A stretch of 64,000 bases of DNA from Lentzea aerocolonigenes (GTDB lineage Bacteria > Actinomycetota > Actinomycetes > Mycobacteriales > Pseudonocardiaceae), in assembly GCF_000974445.1 (NCBI RefSeq), contig NZ_BBOJ01000004.1:372001-436000 (forward strand), read 5' to 3'. A model generated the notes under the pieces. That model searched no databases and was not told the origin of the DNA. It saw only the letters and a program-made list of their open reading frames with translations. Shown in pieces: positions 58,132 through 64,000 of the stretch. The translations under genes and the position numbers were made by a program. The number at the start of each line of letters is the position of its first letter. Position 1 is the stretch's first letter.

Positions 58132-58944
58132 TCACCACCGCAGTCGCAGCAGCTTCCCGACGTCGCGGAGCTTCGGGATCGCGCTGACGACCTTCATCTG
58201 GATCCTGCCGGACCTGGGCAACGCGTCCAGGTGCGGCAGGTCCACGCTGCGCCAGGCGTCCACAGTGGTCAGTCCGGGGTGCAGCGCCTCGATCTCGCGC
58301 GGATCGTCGACGCCCCAGTGCAAGGTCGCGCCTGCGTTGCGCACGGCGGGAACGAGCTTCTGCAGCTTGATCCCCCACGTGCCGTACACGTCGAACAGCA
58401 GCTCACCGCTCGTGAACCGTTCGGTGATCCTTCTGATCAACGCGTGGCCTTCTGCCTGTGTGAGGTACATCGACAGACCCTCGAACACGGCCACCGTCGG
58501 GCGGTCGGCGGGCACTTCGTCGAGCCACGCGTTCTCGGTGACAGACGACGCCACGAGCCGATAGTCGCCTTCAGGCGTTGGCAACAGCTTGTGCCGCAAC
58601 GCGACGACGTCCGGCATGTCGACGTCGATCCACCGCACGGTGTCCGGCCGTTCGAGCCTGTGCGCGCGGGTGTCCAGGCCACACGCGAGATGCAGCACCG
58701 TGCAGGACGGGTGGCGCTGGAGGAACTCACGCGTCCAGTCGTCGAGCACCCGCGCGCGTATGGCGACACCCACCGCCGACGTCAGGTTCATCCCGGTCTT
58801 GCCGAAGTCGTAGTCGATGCGGTCGACCGCGCGCTTGGCCTCGTCGTCCCGCAGCACGGAGACGGGACGCCCGCTGTCGAGCGCCCGGCCGTACAACGTG
58901 GCGAGCATGGTCTCCTGGGCGCCCGTCAGGGTGATCTTCTCCAC
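58132..58944 (-). CDS. Class I SAM methyltransferase, LCM/Tcmp-like
   Basis: 270-aa protein of the leucine carboxyl methyltransferase/PPM-type family. It starts VEKITLTGAQETMLATLYGRALDSG. The SAM core is VLHLACGLDTRAHRL with VRWIDVDMPDVVALR, then FEGLSMYLTQAEGHALI. These O-methyltransferases act on polyketide or small acids; the substrate is unknown. GTG 58944 lies 4 bp after the CMD stop, so it is in an operon with the ECF41-controlled gene. Confidence 0.92.
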   Translation of the reverse strand: MEKITLTGAQETMLATLYGRALDSGRPVSVLRDDEAKRAVDRIDYDFGKTGMNLTSAVGVAIRARVLDDWTREFLQRHPSCTVLHLACGLDTRAHRLERPDTVRWIDVDMPDVVALRHKLLPTPEGDYRLVASSVTENAWLDEVPADRPTVAVFEGLSMYLTQAEGHALIRRITERFTSGELLFDVYGTWGIKLQKLVPAVRNAGATLHWGVDDPREIEALHPGLTTVDAWRSVDLPHLDALPRSGRIQMKVVSAIPKLRDVGKLLRLRW

Positions 58945-58948
58945 GGTT

Positions 58949-59506
58949 CTAGTGTGTCGGGACGCGGCAGGCGTCACCACTGGTGAACCCCTGGTCCTTG
59001 ATACCGAACGCGCTGTTGAACCGCGCACGCTGGTTCTCCAGCGCAATCTGGTAGGTCAGCGCGACGAGTTCCTTGCGCCCCAGCAGCTCCTCCAGCTCGG
59101 CGACCTGCTCGTCGGTGACGCTGACGGGCGTGTCGGTCATCGCGTCGGCGTAGGCGAGCGCCTTGCGTTCGAGATCGGTGAAGAGCTCTGACGTGGCATA
59201 CGAGTCGATGTGCTTCAACCGTTCGATGTCCAGCCCCGCGTGCTTCATCAGCATCGCGCCGAAGTCGACGCACCACGAGCAGCCGAGCTTCACGGCCGTG
59301 CGGTAGACGCAGAGCTCGAACAACGGCCCGTGAACCGCCTTCTTGACCGCCAGCTCGTGGCGGCCGCTCGCGATCAGCAGCTTCGGGTGGTGCGCCATGA
59401 CCGTGACGGGCTCGGGCACGGCCCCGAACTCGCGCCGCGCGAACCAGTACAGGGCCCTGGTCAGCCGGCCTGCGTCCTTCTTGGTGACTCCGTTGATCCT
59501 CGTCAT
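58949..59506 (-). CDS. Carboxymuconolactone-decarboxylase/AhpD-like protein (ECF41-associated)
   Basis: 185-aa AhpD-fold protein. The redox-type CxxC motif is in LGCSWCVDFGAMLMKHAG with the downstream His/Asp region (HIDSYATSELFTDLERKALAYADAMTDTP). Most ECF41 sigma factors are encoded beside such a gene and activate it. ATG 59506 is preceded by a TGTCACG-N16-CGTC promoter, and the methyltransferase is cotranscribed downstream. Predicted role: peroxide or redox stress, from family only. Confidence 0.93.
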   Translation of the reverse strand: MTRINGVTKKDAGRLTRALYWFARREFGAVPEPVTVMAHHPKLLIASGRHELAVKKAVHGPLFELCVYRTAVKLGCSWCVDFGAMLMKHAGLDIERLKHIDSYATSELFTDLERKALAYADAMTDTPVSVTDEQVAELEELLGRKELVALTYQIALENQRARFNSAFGIKDQGFTSGDACRVPTH

Positions 59507-59514
59507 GTCCTGTG

Positions 59515-59541
59515 GACGAGACAGCCCGCCAGAACGTGACA
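59515..59541 (-). promoter_or_regulatory. ECF41-type promoter of the CMD operon
   Basis: On the minus strand TGTCACG (59541-59535) and CGTC (59518-59515) are separated by 16 bp, matching the published bipartite ECF41 element (TGTCACA and CGTC) with one change. The CGTC ends 8 bp before the ATG, so the transcript is almost leaderless. Confidence 0.75.
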
Positions 59542-59588
59542 CCTTTGGGTGACTGGGTTGCGGGGCGGCCAGCTCATAGGGTCCATCC

Positions 59589-59768
59589 ATGAGCAACGAC
59601 TTCGTGCTGGACATCGATCACGAGTCGGCCGGCCTGCTGGCGGGGACGCTGCTGGCGGGCGACTCGTGCGCGGTCCCGGTGCGGCACCAGAACGTCCGGC
59701 TGCTGCTGTGCGCGCTGCCAGGTGAGGACGGCATGCGGCTGTTCCTGCGTCGCAACACACCGAACTAA
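59589..59768 (+). CDS. 59-aa hypothetical protein
   Basis: ATG 59589 to TAA 59768. MSNDFVLDIDHESAGLLAG, then two Cys (DSCAVPV, LLLCALPG) and a basic end MRLFLRRNTPN. A beta-rich, compact composition makes it plausible as a real gene. The 3' end overlaps the convergent DUF5753-like gene by 4 bp. No family recognised; DUF397, the usual small partner of DUF5753 regulators, was considered but its WRKSSYS motif is absent. Confidence 0.5.
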   Translation: MSNDFVLDIDHESAGLLAGTLLAGDSCAVPVRHQNVRLLLCALPGEDGMRLFLRRNTPN

Positions 59769-60283
59769 CGGTCGTAGACCGCCACGTACTCCATGAGCAG
59801 GTCGCGCGACCGCTCGTTGTCGAGTGCGACGGCGTGCATGCGCTGGAAGATCAGCACGGCCCGTTCCACGGTCGCCGCGTCGCTGACGAGCGCCCAGTTC
59901 GCGAGGTAGACCAGCGGCGGCTCGTGCTCGTACTGGATCAGCGCGTAGTCCAGGCCGACCGCGGCCGCCCCGCCCGCGCTGGCCGGCACGATCCTGATCG
60001 ACGGCGCGTGGAACAGCAGGTGCAGGACCTGGTCCTCCATCAGCCGGTCGTTCCCCACCGCCGTGCGCAGCGCGTACTCGTGGATGAAGAACACGCACCG
60101 CGGCAGCACGCCGTCGGGTTGCAGCTCCGGTGCCGGTGTGAGTCCCAGCGCCTCTGCCAGGGCTTTCGCGTAGCCCTCGGTGCGCAGGAGGACGGGGATG
60201 GTGACGCCGCTGAAGCAGGTGATTTGCGTGGCGCCGGCCGCGGCGAGCACGACGAGCTGCTCGCCGGCACCGTGCTGGGTCAT
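59765..60283 (-). CDS. DUF5753-like ligand-binding domain without an HTH
   Basis: 172-aa protein matching the C-terminal DUF5753 domain of actinobacterial XRE regulators: QITCFSGVTIPVLLRTEGYAKALAEALGL, FFIHEYALRTAVGNDRLMEDQVLHLL, IRIVPASAGGAA and the closing VERAVLIFQRMHAVALDNERSRDLL. The N-terminal XRE HTH (usually about 80 aa) is missing and no remnant is seen upstream, where the serpin gene ends 69 bp away. It may act as a free sensor or be a decayed regulator. Last gene of the dgt operon direction. Confidence 0.78.
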   Translation of the reverse strand: MTQHGAGEQLVVLAAAGATQITCFSGVTIPVLLRTEGYAKALAEALGLTPAPELQPDGVLPRCVFFIHEYALRTAVGNDRLMEDQVLHLLFHAPSIRIVPASAGGAAAVGLDYALIQYEHEPPLVYLANWALVSDAATVERAVLIFQRMHAVALDNERSRDLLMEYVAVYDR

Positions 60284-60352
60284 GCCTGGAACGGTAAAGG
60301 CATGATCATGATCTCGCCGCGCGAAACGCTCGCCCGTCAGGGCGAATGGTGG

Positions 60353-61360
60353 TTACGGACGGGCTACCTGGGCGAGGAAGTAGATCGCGCCGGAGCGGGC
60401 GTGGCGGACGGCGAGCAGGAACGGCCGGTCCACGGTGACCACGATCGGGTCCGCCGGGATCTCGATCGACACCGTGCGGAACGTGATCGCGGTGGCCGCC
60501 GCGCCTTCGAGGCCCTCCTCGTCCACGCGCAGCACGGCCTCGTGCACCACGTCGTCGACGAACATCCGCTCGTCGGGGGAGAGTCCGGAGAAGTCGGCCT
60601 CGCGGGTGAACATGCGCTCGACCCCGAGCTGCCGCAACGTGCTCTTGAGGTTGAACTTCGCCCGTACGTCCACTTTGGGCAGTGACAGTTCGAGCCTGGT
60701 GTAGTTCTGGGCCGTGAGCAGCGACTCCTCGAACGGCTGCTCCAGCGAGGTGTCCGGGAGGAGGATCACGGCCTCGACGCCGGACGCGGCGGGCAGCACG
60801 ATCGTCTGCCAGCCCTCGTGGCGGGCGTAGCGGAACTTCTCGGTCACCTTCATCGTCGGGACGTCCACGTCGCCGCCGGGCGCGTGGAACGGCTTGTCCG
60901 CGGTCTCCCACGCGGCGAACGGGTTGAGCCACCCCACCTTGAGGTACAGGGCGTTGACGATGATCGCCGCGGCGTCCGGTGGCGGCGGGCTCGCCAGCAG
61001 TTCGGGGATCAGGCCGCGGGTGGTCTCGGCGACGTCGGTGTTGACGAGCTTGCGGACGGTCGTGGGGTCGGAGAACGCCGTGCGGCGCACCGAGGAGGCG
61101 AGCGAGAAGTCCGGGTTCAGCGTCAGGTGGTCGTCCGCCCACAACGTGTTCGCGACCGCGAGCTCCGGCACGTCGAGCGCGTCCGAGGCGTCGAAGTCCC
61201 GCAGGAGGCCGTCGAGCTCGGCGCGGGTCTCGCCACGACCGGCCTCGCGGGCCAGCGCGAGCGCACTGGCCACCGAGAACGGTGACCAGCACGCGTTCGA
61301 GGACGGATCAGGTACGGCGACGCGGTGCACGGTCAGAGCGAAGTCGGCCTGATCGGTCAC
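60353..61360 (-). CDS. Serpin-family protease inhibitor
   Basis: 335-aa serpin, a suicide inhibitor fold rare in bacteria. Signatures: CWSPFSVASALALAREAGRGET, ANTLWADD, IIVNALYLKVGWLNPFAAWE, and VDDVVHEAVLRVDEEGLEGAAATA, whose small-residue hinge is of the inhibitory type. The family end motif reads DRPFLLAVRHARSGAIYFLAQVARP. The scissile-bond region lies between ITFRTVSIEIP and VTVDRPF; its exact P1 is unclear. There is no signal peptide, so it acts in the cytoplasm unless exported otherwise. GTG 61360 follows TAGGGAG. Likely cotranscribed with dgt. Confidence 0.95.
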   Translation of the reverse strand: MTDQADFALTVHRVAVPDPSSNACWSPFSVASALALAREAGRGETRAELDGLLRDFDASDALDVPELAVANTLWADDHLTLNPDFSLASSVRRTAFSDPTTVRKLVNTDVAETTRGLIPELLASPPPPDAAAIIVNALYLKVGWLNPFAAWETADKPFHAPGGDVDVPTMKVTEKFRYARHEGWQTIVLPAASGVEAVILLPDTSLEQPFEESLLTAQNYTRLELSLPKVDVRAKFNLKSTLRQLGVERMFTREADFSGLSPDERMFVDDVVHEAVLRVDEEGLEGAAATAITFRTVSIEIPADPIVVTVDRPFLLAVRHARSGAIYFLAQVARP

Positions 61361-61369
61361 GTGGACTCC

Positions 61370-61588
61370 CTATTGGCGTGGATCTGGCAGTGACATCACG
61401 ATCGGATCTTCCGGGACGGGCCGCTCCCCCGCACCTCCCATCGGCCCGAGTGGTTTCGGGTGACGAGGTTCGCGCACACCCGCGGAACCGTCGTCGTCCC
61501 CCTCGTCGTCGAAGCCCACGGGAACGGCTTCCCTGCTCGGTCTCCGCCACGGCCACGGTCGGCCTGGCGGTCTCGACTCGTCCGCCAT
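61370..61588 (-). CDS. 72-aa acidic hypothetical protein
   Basis: Small protein with an Arg/Pro-rich start (SRPPGRPWPWRRPSREA) and acidic disordered body (VGFDDEGDDDGSAGVREPRHPKPLGPMGG). No domain. Ten bp after dgt and 9 bp before the serpin, so it belongs to the same unit. The spacing and the sensible composition in this frame support it. Confidence 0.6.
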   Translation of the reverse strand: MADESRPPGRPWPWRRPSREAVPVGFDDEGDDDGSAGVREPRHPKPLGPMGGAGERPVPEDPIVMSLPDPRQ

Positions 61589-61598
61589 GCCTTCGAAG

Positions 61599-62840
61599 CT
61601 ACGCCGATGCGCGGTGCCAGGCCACGGCCTGCGCGTCGGTGAGCAGCGCGACCTGGTCGACGACGACGCGAAGCCTTGCGGCGTAAGAGGAAGCGGCCGC
61701 GAACACCGGGCGGAACGCGGGGTCGAGCAGCGTCGGGCGTTCCATCAGACGGGTGACGAGGTCGGCGATCAGCTCGCGTTGCGCGGCCTGCATGGCCAGG
61801 CGGGCGGGGTCGCTCATCACGTACCGGACGGCCATCGCCTTGAGCAGAGCCACTTCCGCCGCGACCTGCCGCGGGATCTCCAGCGACGCGTTGTAGCGGG
61901 TGAGCGCGCCCTCGCCGTGCACCTCGCGGGTCGCGGTGACGGCGGCACTCGCGAACCGGCCGACCAGTTCACTGGTGAGGTTCTTCAACGCCACCTGCGC
62001 GCCCAGCGAACCGTCGTACTCGTGCTCGGTCCAGTACGCGATCACCGGCAGCGTGAGCAGTTCCTCCGCGGTGGCTTCGAGGGCCGACTCGGACTCGTCG
62101 GAGAACGTCTTGGCGGCGAGGGACGCGATGGCGGCGCGTTCGTCGGGACGGGCCAGCGCTCCGAGGCTGATCCGGTGCGCCAGCACGCCGTCCTCGACGT
62201 CGTGCACCGAGTACGCCACGTCGTCGGACCAGTCCATCACCTGCGCCTCGATGCACCGCTCACGGTCCGGTGCGCCCCGGCGCATCCAGTCGAACACTTC
62301 GAGGTCGTCGTCGTACACGCCGAACTTCACCGTTCCCGGCGTGCGTTTCCACGGATACTTCGTCGACGCGTCGAGCACCGCGCGAGTGAGGTTCAACCCG
62401 TGCGCGGACTTGGGTTCGAGGCGCGCGAGGATGCGGAACGTCTGCGCGTTGCCCTCGAAGCCACCGCACGGTCCGGCGAGCTCGTTGAGCGCCCTCTCGC
62501 CGTTGTGCCCGAACGGCGGATGGCCGATGTCGTGCGCGAGACCGGCCGTGTCGACGATGTCCGGGTCGCAGCCGAGCTCGTCCCCGATGCCGCGGCCGAT
62601 CTGGGCGACCTCCAGCGAGTGCGTCAGGCGCGTGCGCGGCACACCGGTGACCTCGGAACCCTCGCCGGGGCCGACGACCTGGGTCTTGCCCGCGAGCCGG
62701 CGCAGGGCCGCGGAGTGCAGCACTCGGGCGCGGTCACGGGAGAACGGTGTGCGGGTGTCGGTGCGGGCACCCGGCAGCGCGGCGCTCTTCGGTTCTTCCG
62801 GGAGCAGGCGCTCCGCGTCGTGGCCGGTGTATCCCATCAC
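61599..62840 (-). CDS. dgt: Deoxyguanosinetriphosphate triphosphohydrolase-like protein
   Basis: 413-aa HD-domain dNTPase. Metal ligands are in [15 protein letters not shown] (first His), [16 protein letters not shown] (HD pair) and [16 protein letters not shown] (last Asp). Active site Arg/Gln region [18 protein letters not shown]. It hydrolyses dNTPs to nucleosides and triphosphate, controlling pools. GTG 62840 or ATG 62837 overlaps the upstream YdcF stop. The downstream small gene, serpin and DUF5753-like gene follow closely. Confidence 0.96.
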   Translation of the reverse strand: MMGYTGHDAERLLPEEPKSAALPGARTDTRTPFSRDRARVLHSAALRRLAGKTQVVGPGEGSEVTGVPRTRLTHSLEVAQIGRGIGDELGCDPDIVDTAGLAHDIGHPPFGHNGERALNELAGPCGGFEGNAQTFRILARLEPKSAHGLNLTRAVLDASTKYPWKRTPGTVKFGVYDDDLEVFDWMRRGAPDRERCIEAQVMDWSDDVAYSVHDVEDGVLAHRISLGALARPDERAAIASLAAKTFSDESESALEATAEELLTLPVIAYWTEHEYDGSLGAQVALKNLTSELVGRFASAAVTATREVHGEGALTRYNASLEIPRQVAAEVALLKAMAVRYVMSDPARLAMQAAQRELIADLVTRLMERPTLLDPAFRPVFAAASSYAARLRVVVDQVALLTDAQAVAWHRASA

Positions 62841-63511
62841 CCGATTTTAGGGAGGTTGAGCTCCTCGAACACGCCGGCGTGAGCCTTCATCAGGCGGTAG
62901 TACAGCAAGGCTCCGGTCTCGCGCTTGATGTAGAACCACTGCGTCTCGCGCGTCTGCACGTTCGGCCCGACCCGCGTCGGTGACGTCCACGCCTCCAGCC
63001 CGGCGTCCTCGGCCATCGTGCGGGCGCGCAGCGAGTGCCACGGGTCGCTGACGATCACCGCGGTCTTCAGGCCGCGCTCGTGCGCCACCGACGCCACGGC
63101 CCGCAACGAGCCGAGCGTGTCCGCGCCCTCGCCGACCTGGAGTACGTGGTCCTCCGGCACACCCCGTTTGACCAGCCACATCTTGCCGACCTGGCCCTCG
63201 GTGAAGTTGTCGCCGGGCTGACGGCCGCCGGTCGTGGCGATGTAGCCGACGACGCCCTTGTTGTAGAGGCCCAGCGCGTGCTGGAGCCGGGCTTCGAGCA
63301 CGTCGGAGGGGACGCCGTTGTACTGCGCGGCACCGAGGACGACCGCCACGTCGGCCTTCGTCCAGTCGTCCACGCGCGCGACCTGCCACACGCGGAACGC
63401 CGTGCCGCCCACCACGAGCACACCGACGACCAACGCCCCGAAGACGAGGCGCAACACGATCCGGCGAATCCTGGCGAATGGTTTGAGGGGCGTGGTCCGC
63501 ACACCCTGCAT
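62837..63511 (-). CDS. YdcF/SanA-family membrane protein
   Basis: 224-aa protein. A basic start ([15 protein letters not shown]), one N-terminal helix (about 20-42), then the DUF218 fold: [91 protein letters not shown]. SanA-like proteins affect envelope permeability to vancomycin; here function is inferred from family. ATG 63511. Overlaps dgt by 1-4 bp. Confidence 0.92.
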   Translation of the reverse strand: MQGVRTTPLKPFARIRRIVLRLVFGALVVGVLVVGGTAFRVWQVARVDDWTKADVAVVLGAAQYNGVPSDVLEARLQHALGLYNKGVVGYIATTGGRQPGDNFTEGQVGKMWLVKRGVPEDHVLQVGEGADTLGSLRAVASVAHERGLKTAVIVSDPWHSLRARTMAEDAGLEAWTSPTRVGPNVQTRETQWFYIKRETGALLYYRLMKAHAGVFEELNLPKIG

Positions 63512-63562
63512 GCTCCCAGACCGCGCGGGGTTCGCGTTGACGCCCCTGCGAGGATCACCATC

Positions 63563-64000
63563 ATGCCTGCTGAGCAGCCCACCATCCTCGCCACGTCCGG
63601 GGGCTTGCGCTCCGGTCACCGGACCTTCCTCGAATTCGGCAAGCTGATCCACTTCGCGCTGGACCTCTCCGGAGTGGAAGGCCGCAAGCCGCGACTCTGC
63701 TACGTCGGCACCGCCGGGGGCGACCAGCGGTACATGAACGCGAACATGATGGAAGCGGGCAACATCGCGGGCGTCGAAGTGTCGGTGCTGAACCTGTTCA
63801 CGATGCCGCCGACCGACGACATCGAGAGCTTCGTGCTCTCCCACGACGTCGTGTGGGTGGGTGGCGGGTCGGTCGCGAACCTGCTCGCGGTGTGGGAGGT
63901 GCACGGGCTCGGCCCGATCTTCCGCAAGGCGTGGGAGGCCGGTGTGGTGCTCAGCGGTGTGTCCGCGGGCTCGCTCTGCTGGCACGCGGGTGGCGCGACG
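63563..64000 (+). CDS. Peptidase E-like (S51 family) protease, 3' end outside the window
   Basis: 146 codons are visible from ATG 63563. PTILATSGGLRSGHRTFLEFGKLIHFAL opens it; CYVGTAGGDQRYMNANMMEA and VWVGGGSVANLLAVWEVHGL follow. The catalytic Ser lies in GVSAGSLCWH. The family cleaves Asp-Xaa dipeptides or cyanophycin-like substrates. It is divergent from the YdcF gene by 51 bp and is truncated by the window edge. Confidence 0.9.
   Translation, partial: MPAEQPTILATSGGLRSGHRTFLEFGKLIHFALDLSGVEGRKPRLCYVGTAGGDQRYMNANMMEAGNIAGVEVSVLNLFTMPPTDDIESFVLSHDVVWVGGGSVANLLAVWEVHGLGPIFRKAWEAGVVLSGVSAGSLCWHAGGAT

Overview
The window is GC-rich, densely coded DNA with many GTG/TTG starts, several near-leaderless promoters, and actinobacterial families: SARP and LuxR-ATPase regulators, WWDGTQWT (DUF2510) and DUF574 proteins, an ECF41 sigma factor, P450-ferredoxin pairs and an LCP phosphotransferase. 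It looks like the chromosome of a filamentous actinomycete. Pseudonocardiales (Lentzea/Saccharothrix-like) is my best guess, but the sequence does not settle the genus. There is no prophage, CRISPR array, rRNA operon or large PKS/NRPS cluster.

Layout. 1-6.2 kb: secreted subtilase, a one-pass membrane protein, a VOC protein, a flavoprotein disulfide reductase facing a TetR gene, and a two-gene membrane operon. 6.2-12.8 kb: a MarR gene, a HelD/HelR-type RNA-polymerase recycling ATPase, a NACHT NTPase, and a MarR-FluC-FluC operon. 12.8-19.4 kb: an MFS exporter divergent from that MarR, a DUF574 methyltransferase coupled to a PAS-GGDEF-(degenerate EAL) protein, and the three-gene pnt transhydrogenase operon. 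19.4-20.8 kb: a lone TnpB element between 10-bp direct repeats. 20.8-29 kb: an amino-acid permease, a bacterial nitric-oxide synthase oxygenase, a FAD monooxygenase/TetR pair with two perfect operators, an ABC-F gene behind a leader peptide and hairpin, a P450-ferredoxin pair, and a ~200-bp near-perfect palindrome. 29-37 kb: a SARP-NB-ARC-TPR regulator, a TPR protein lacking an HTH, a TetR-P450-ferredoxin cluster, a 14-bp tandem repeat, and a glycosyltransferase fused to a catalytically degraded NodB domain. 37-46 kb: small membrane proteins, an LCP phosphotransferase, a LuxR-ATPase regulator, a STAS protein, a second HTH-less TPR paralogue, and an operon of secreted protein, tiny lipoprotein, response regulator and histidine kinase. 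46-56.5 kb: exonuclease III, MFS/AraC and SDR/TetR divergent pairs, tRNA-Met, GNAT, DUF2236, GT2, tRNA-Asn, YtxH, Tam and dnaG. 56.5-64 kb: an ECF41 sigma factor, a Tat-exported dioxygenase-like protein, two enzymes including the ECF41-associated carboxymuconolactone-decarboxylase homologue behind a textbook ECF41 promoter, and a dgt operon that carries a serpin; peptidase E is cut by the window edge.

How genes work together. Many units are a local regulator plus an enzyme or transporter: MarR/MFS, TetR/monooxygenase, TetR/P450/ferredoxin, AraC/MFS, TetR/SDR and ECF41/CMD. In several the intergenic palindromes or promoter elements can be read directly. Antibiotic-stress functions recur: HelR-like ATPase, ABC-F with attenuator, and three efflux or permease genes. 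The least ordinary items are the NACHT gene next to the RNAP-rescue ATPase, the ABC-F attenuator, the palindromic MITE-like element, the pseudo-NodB glycosyltransferase, the bacterial serpin, and the lipoprotein two-component operon.
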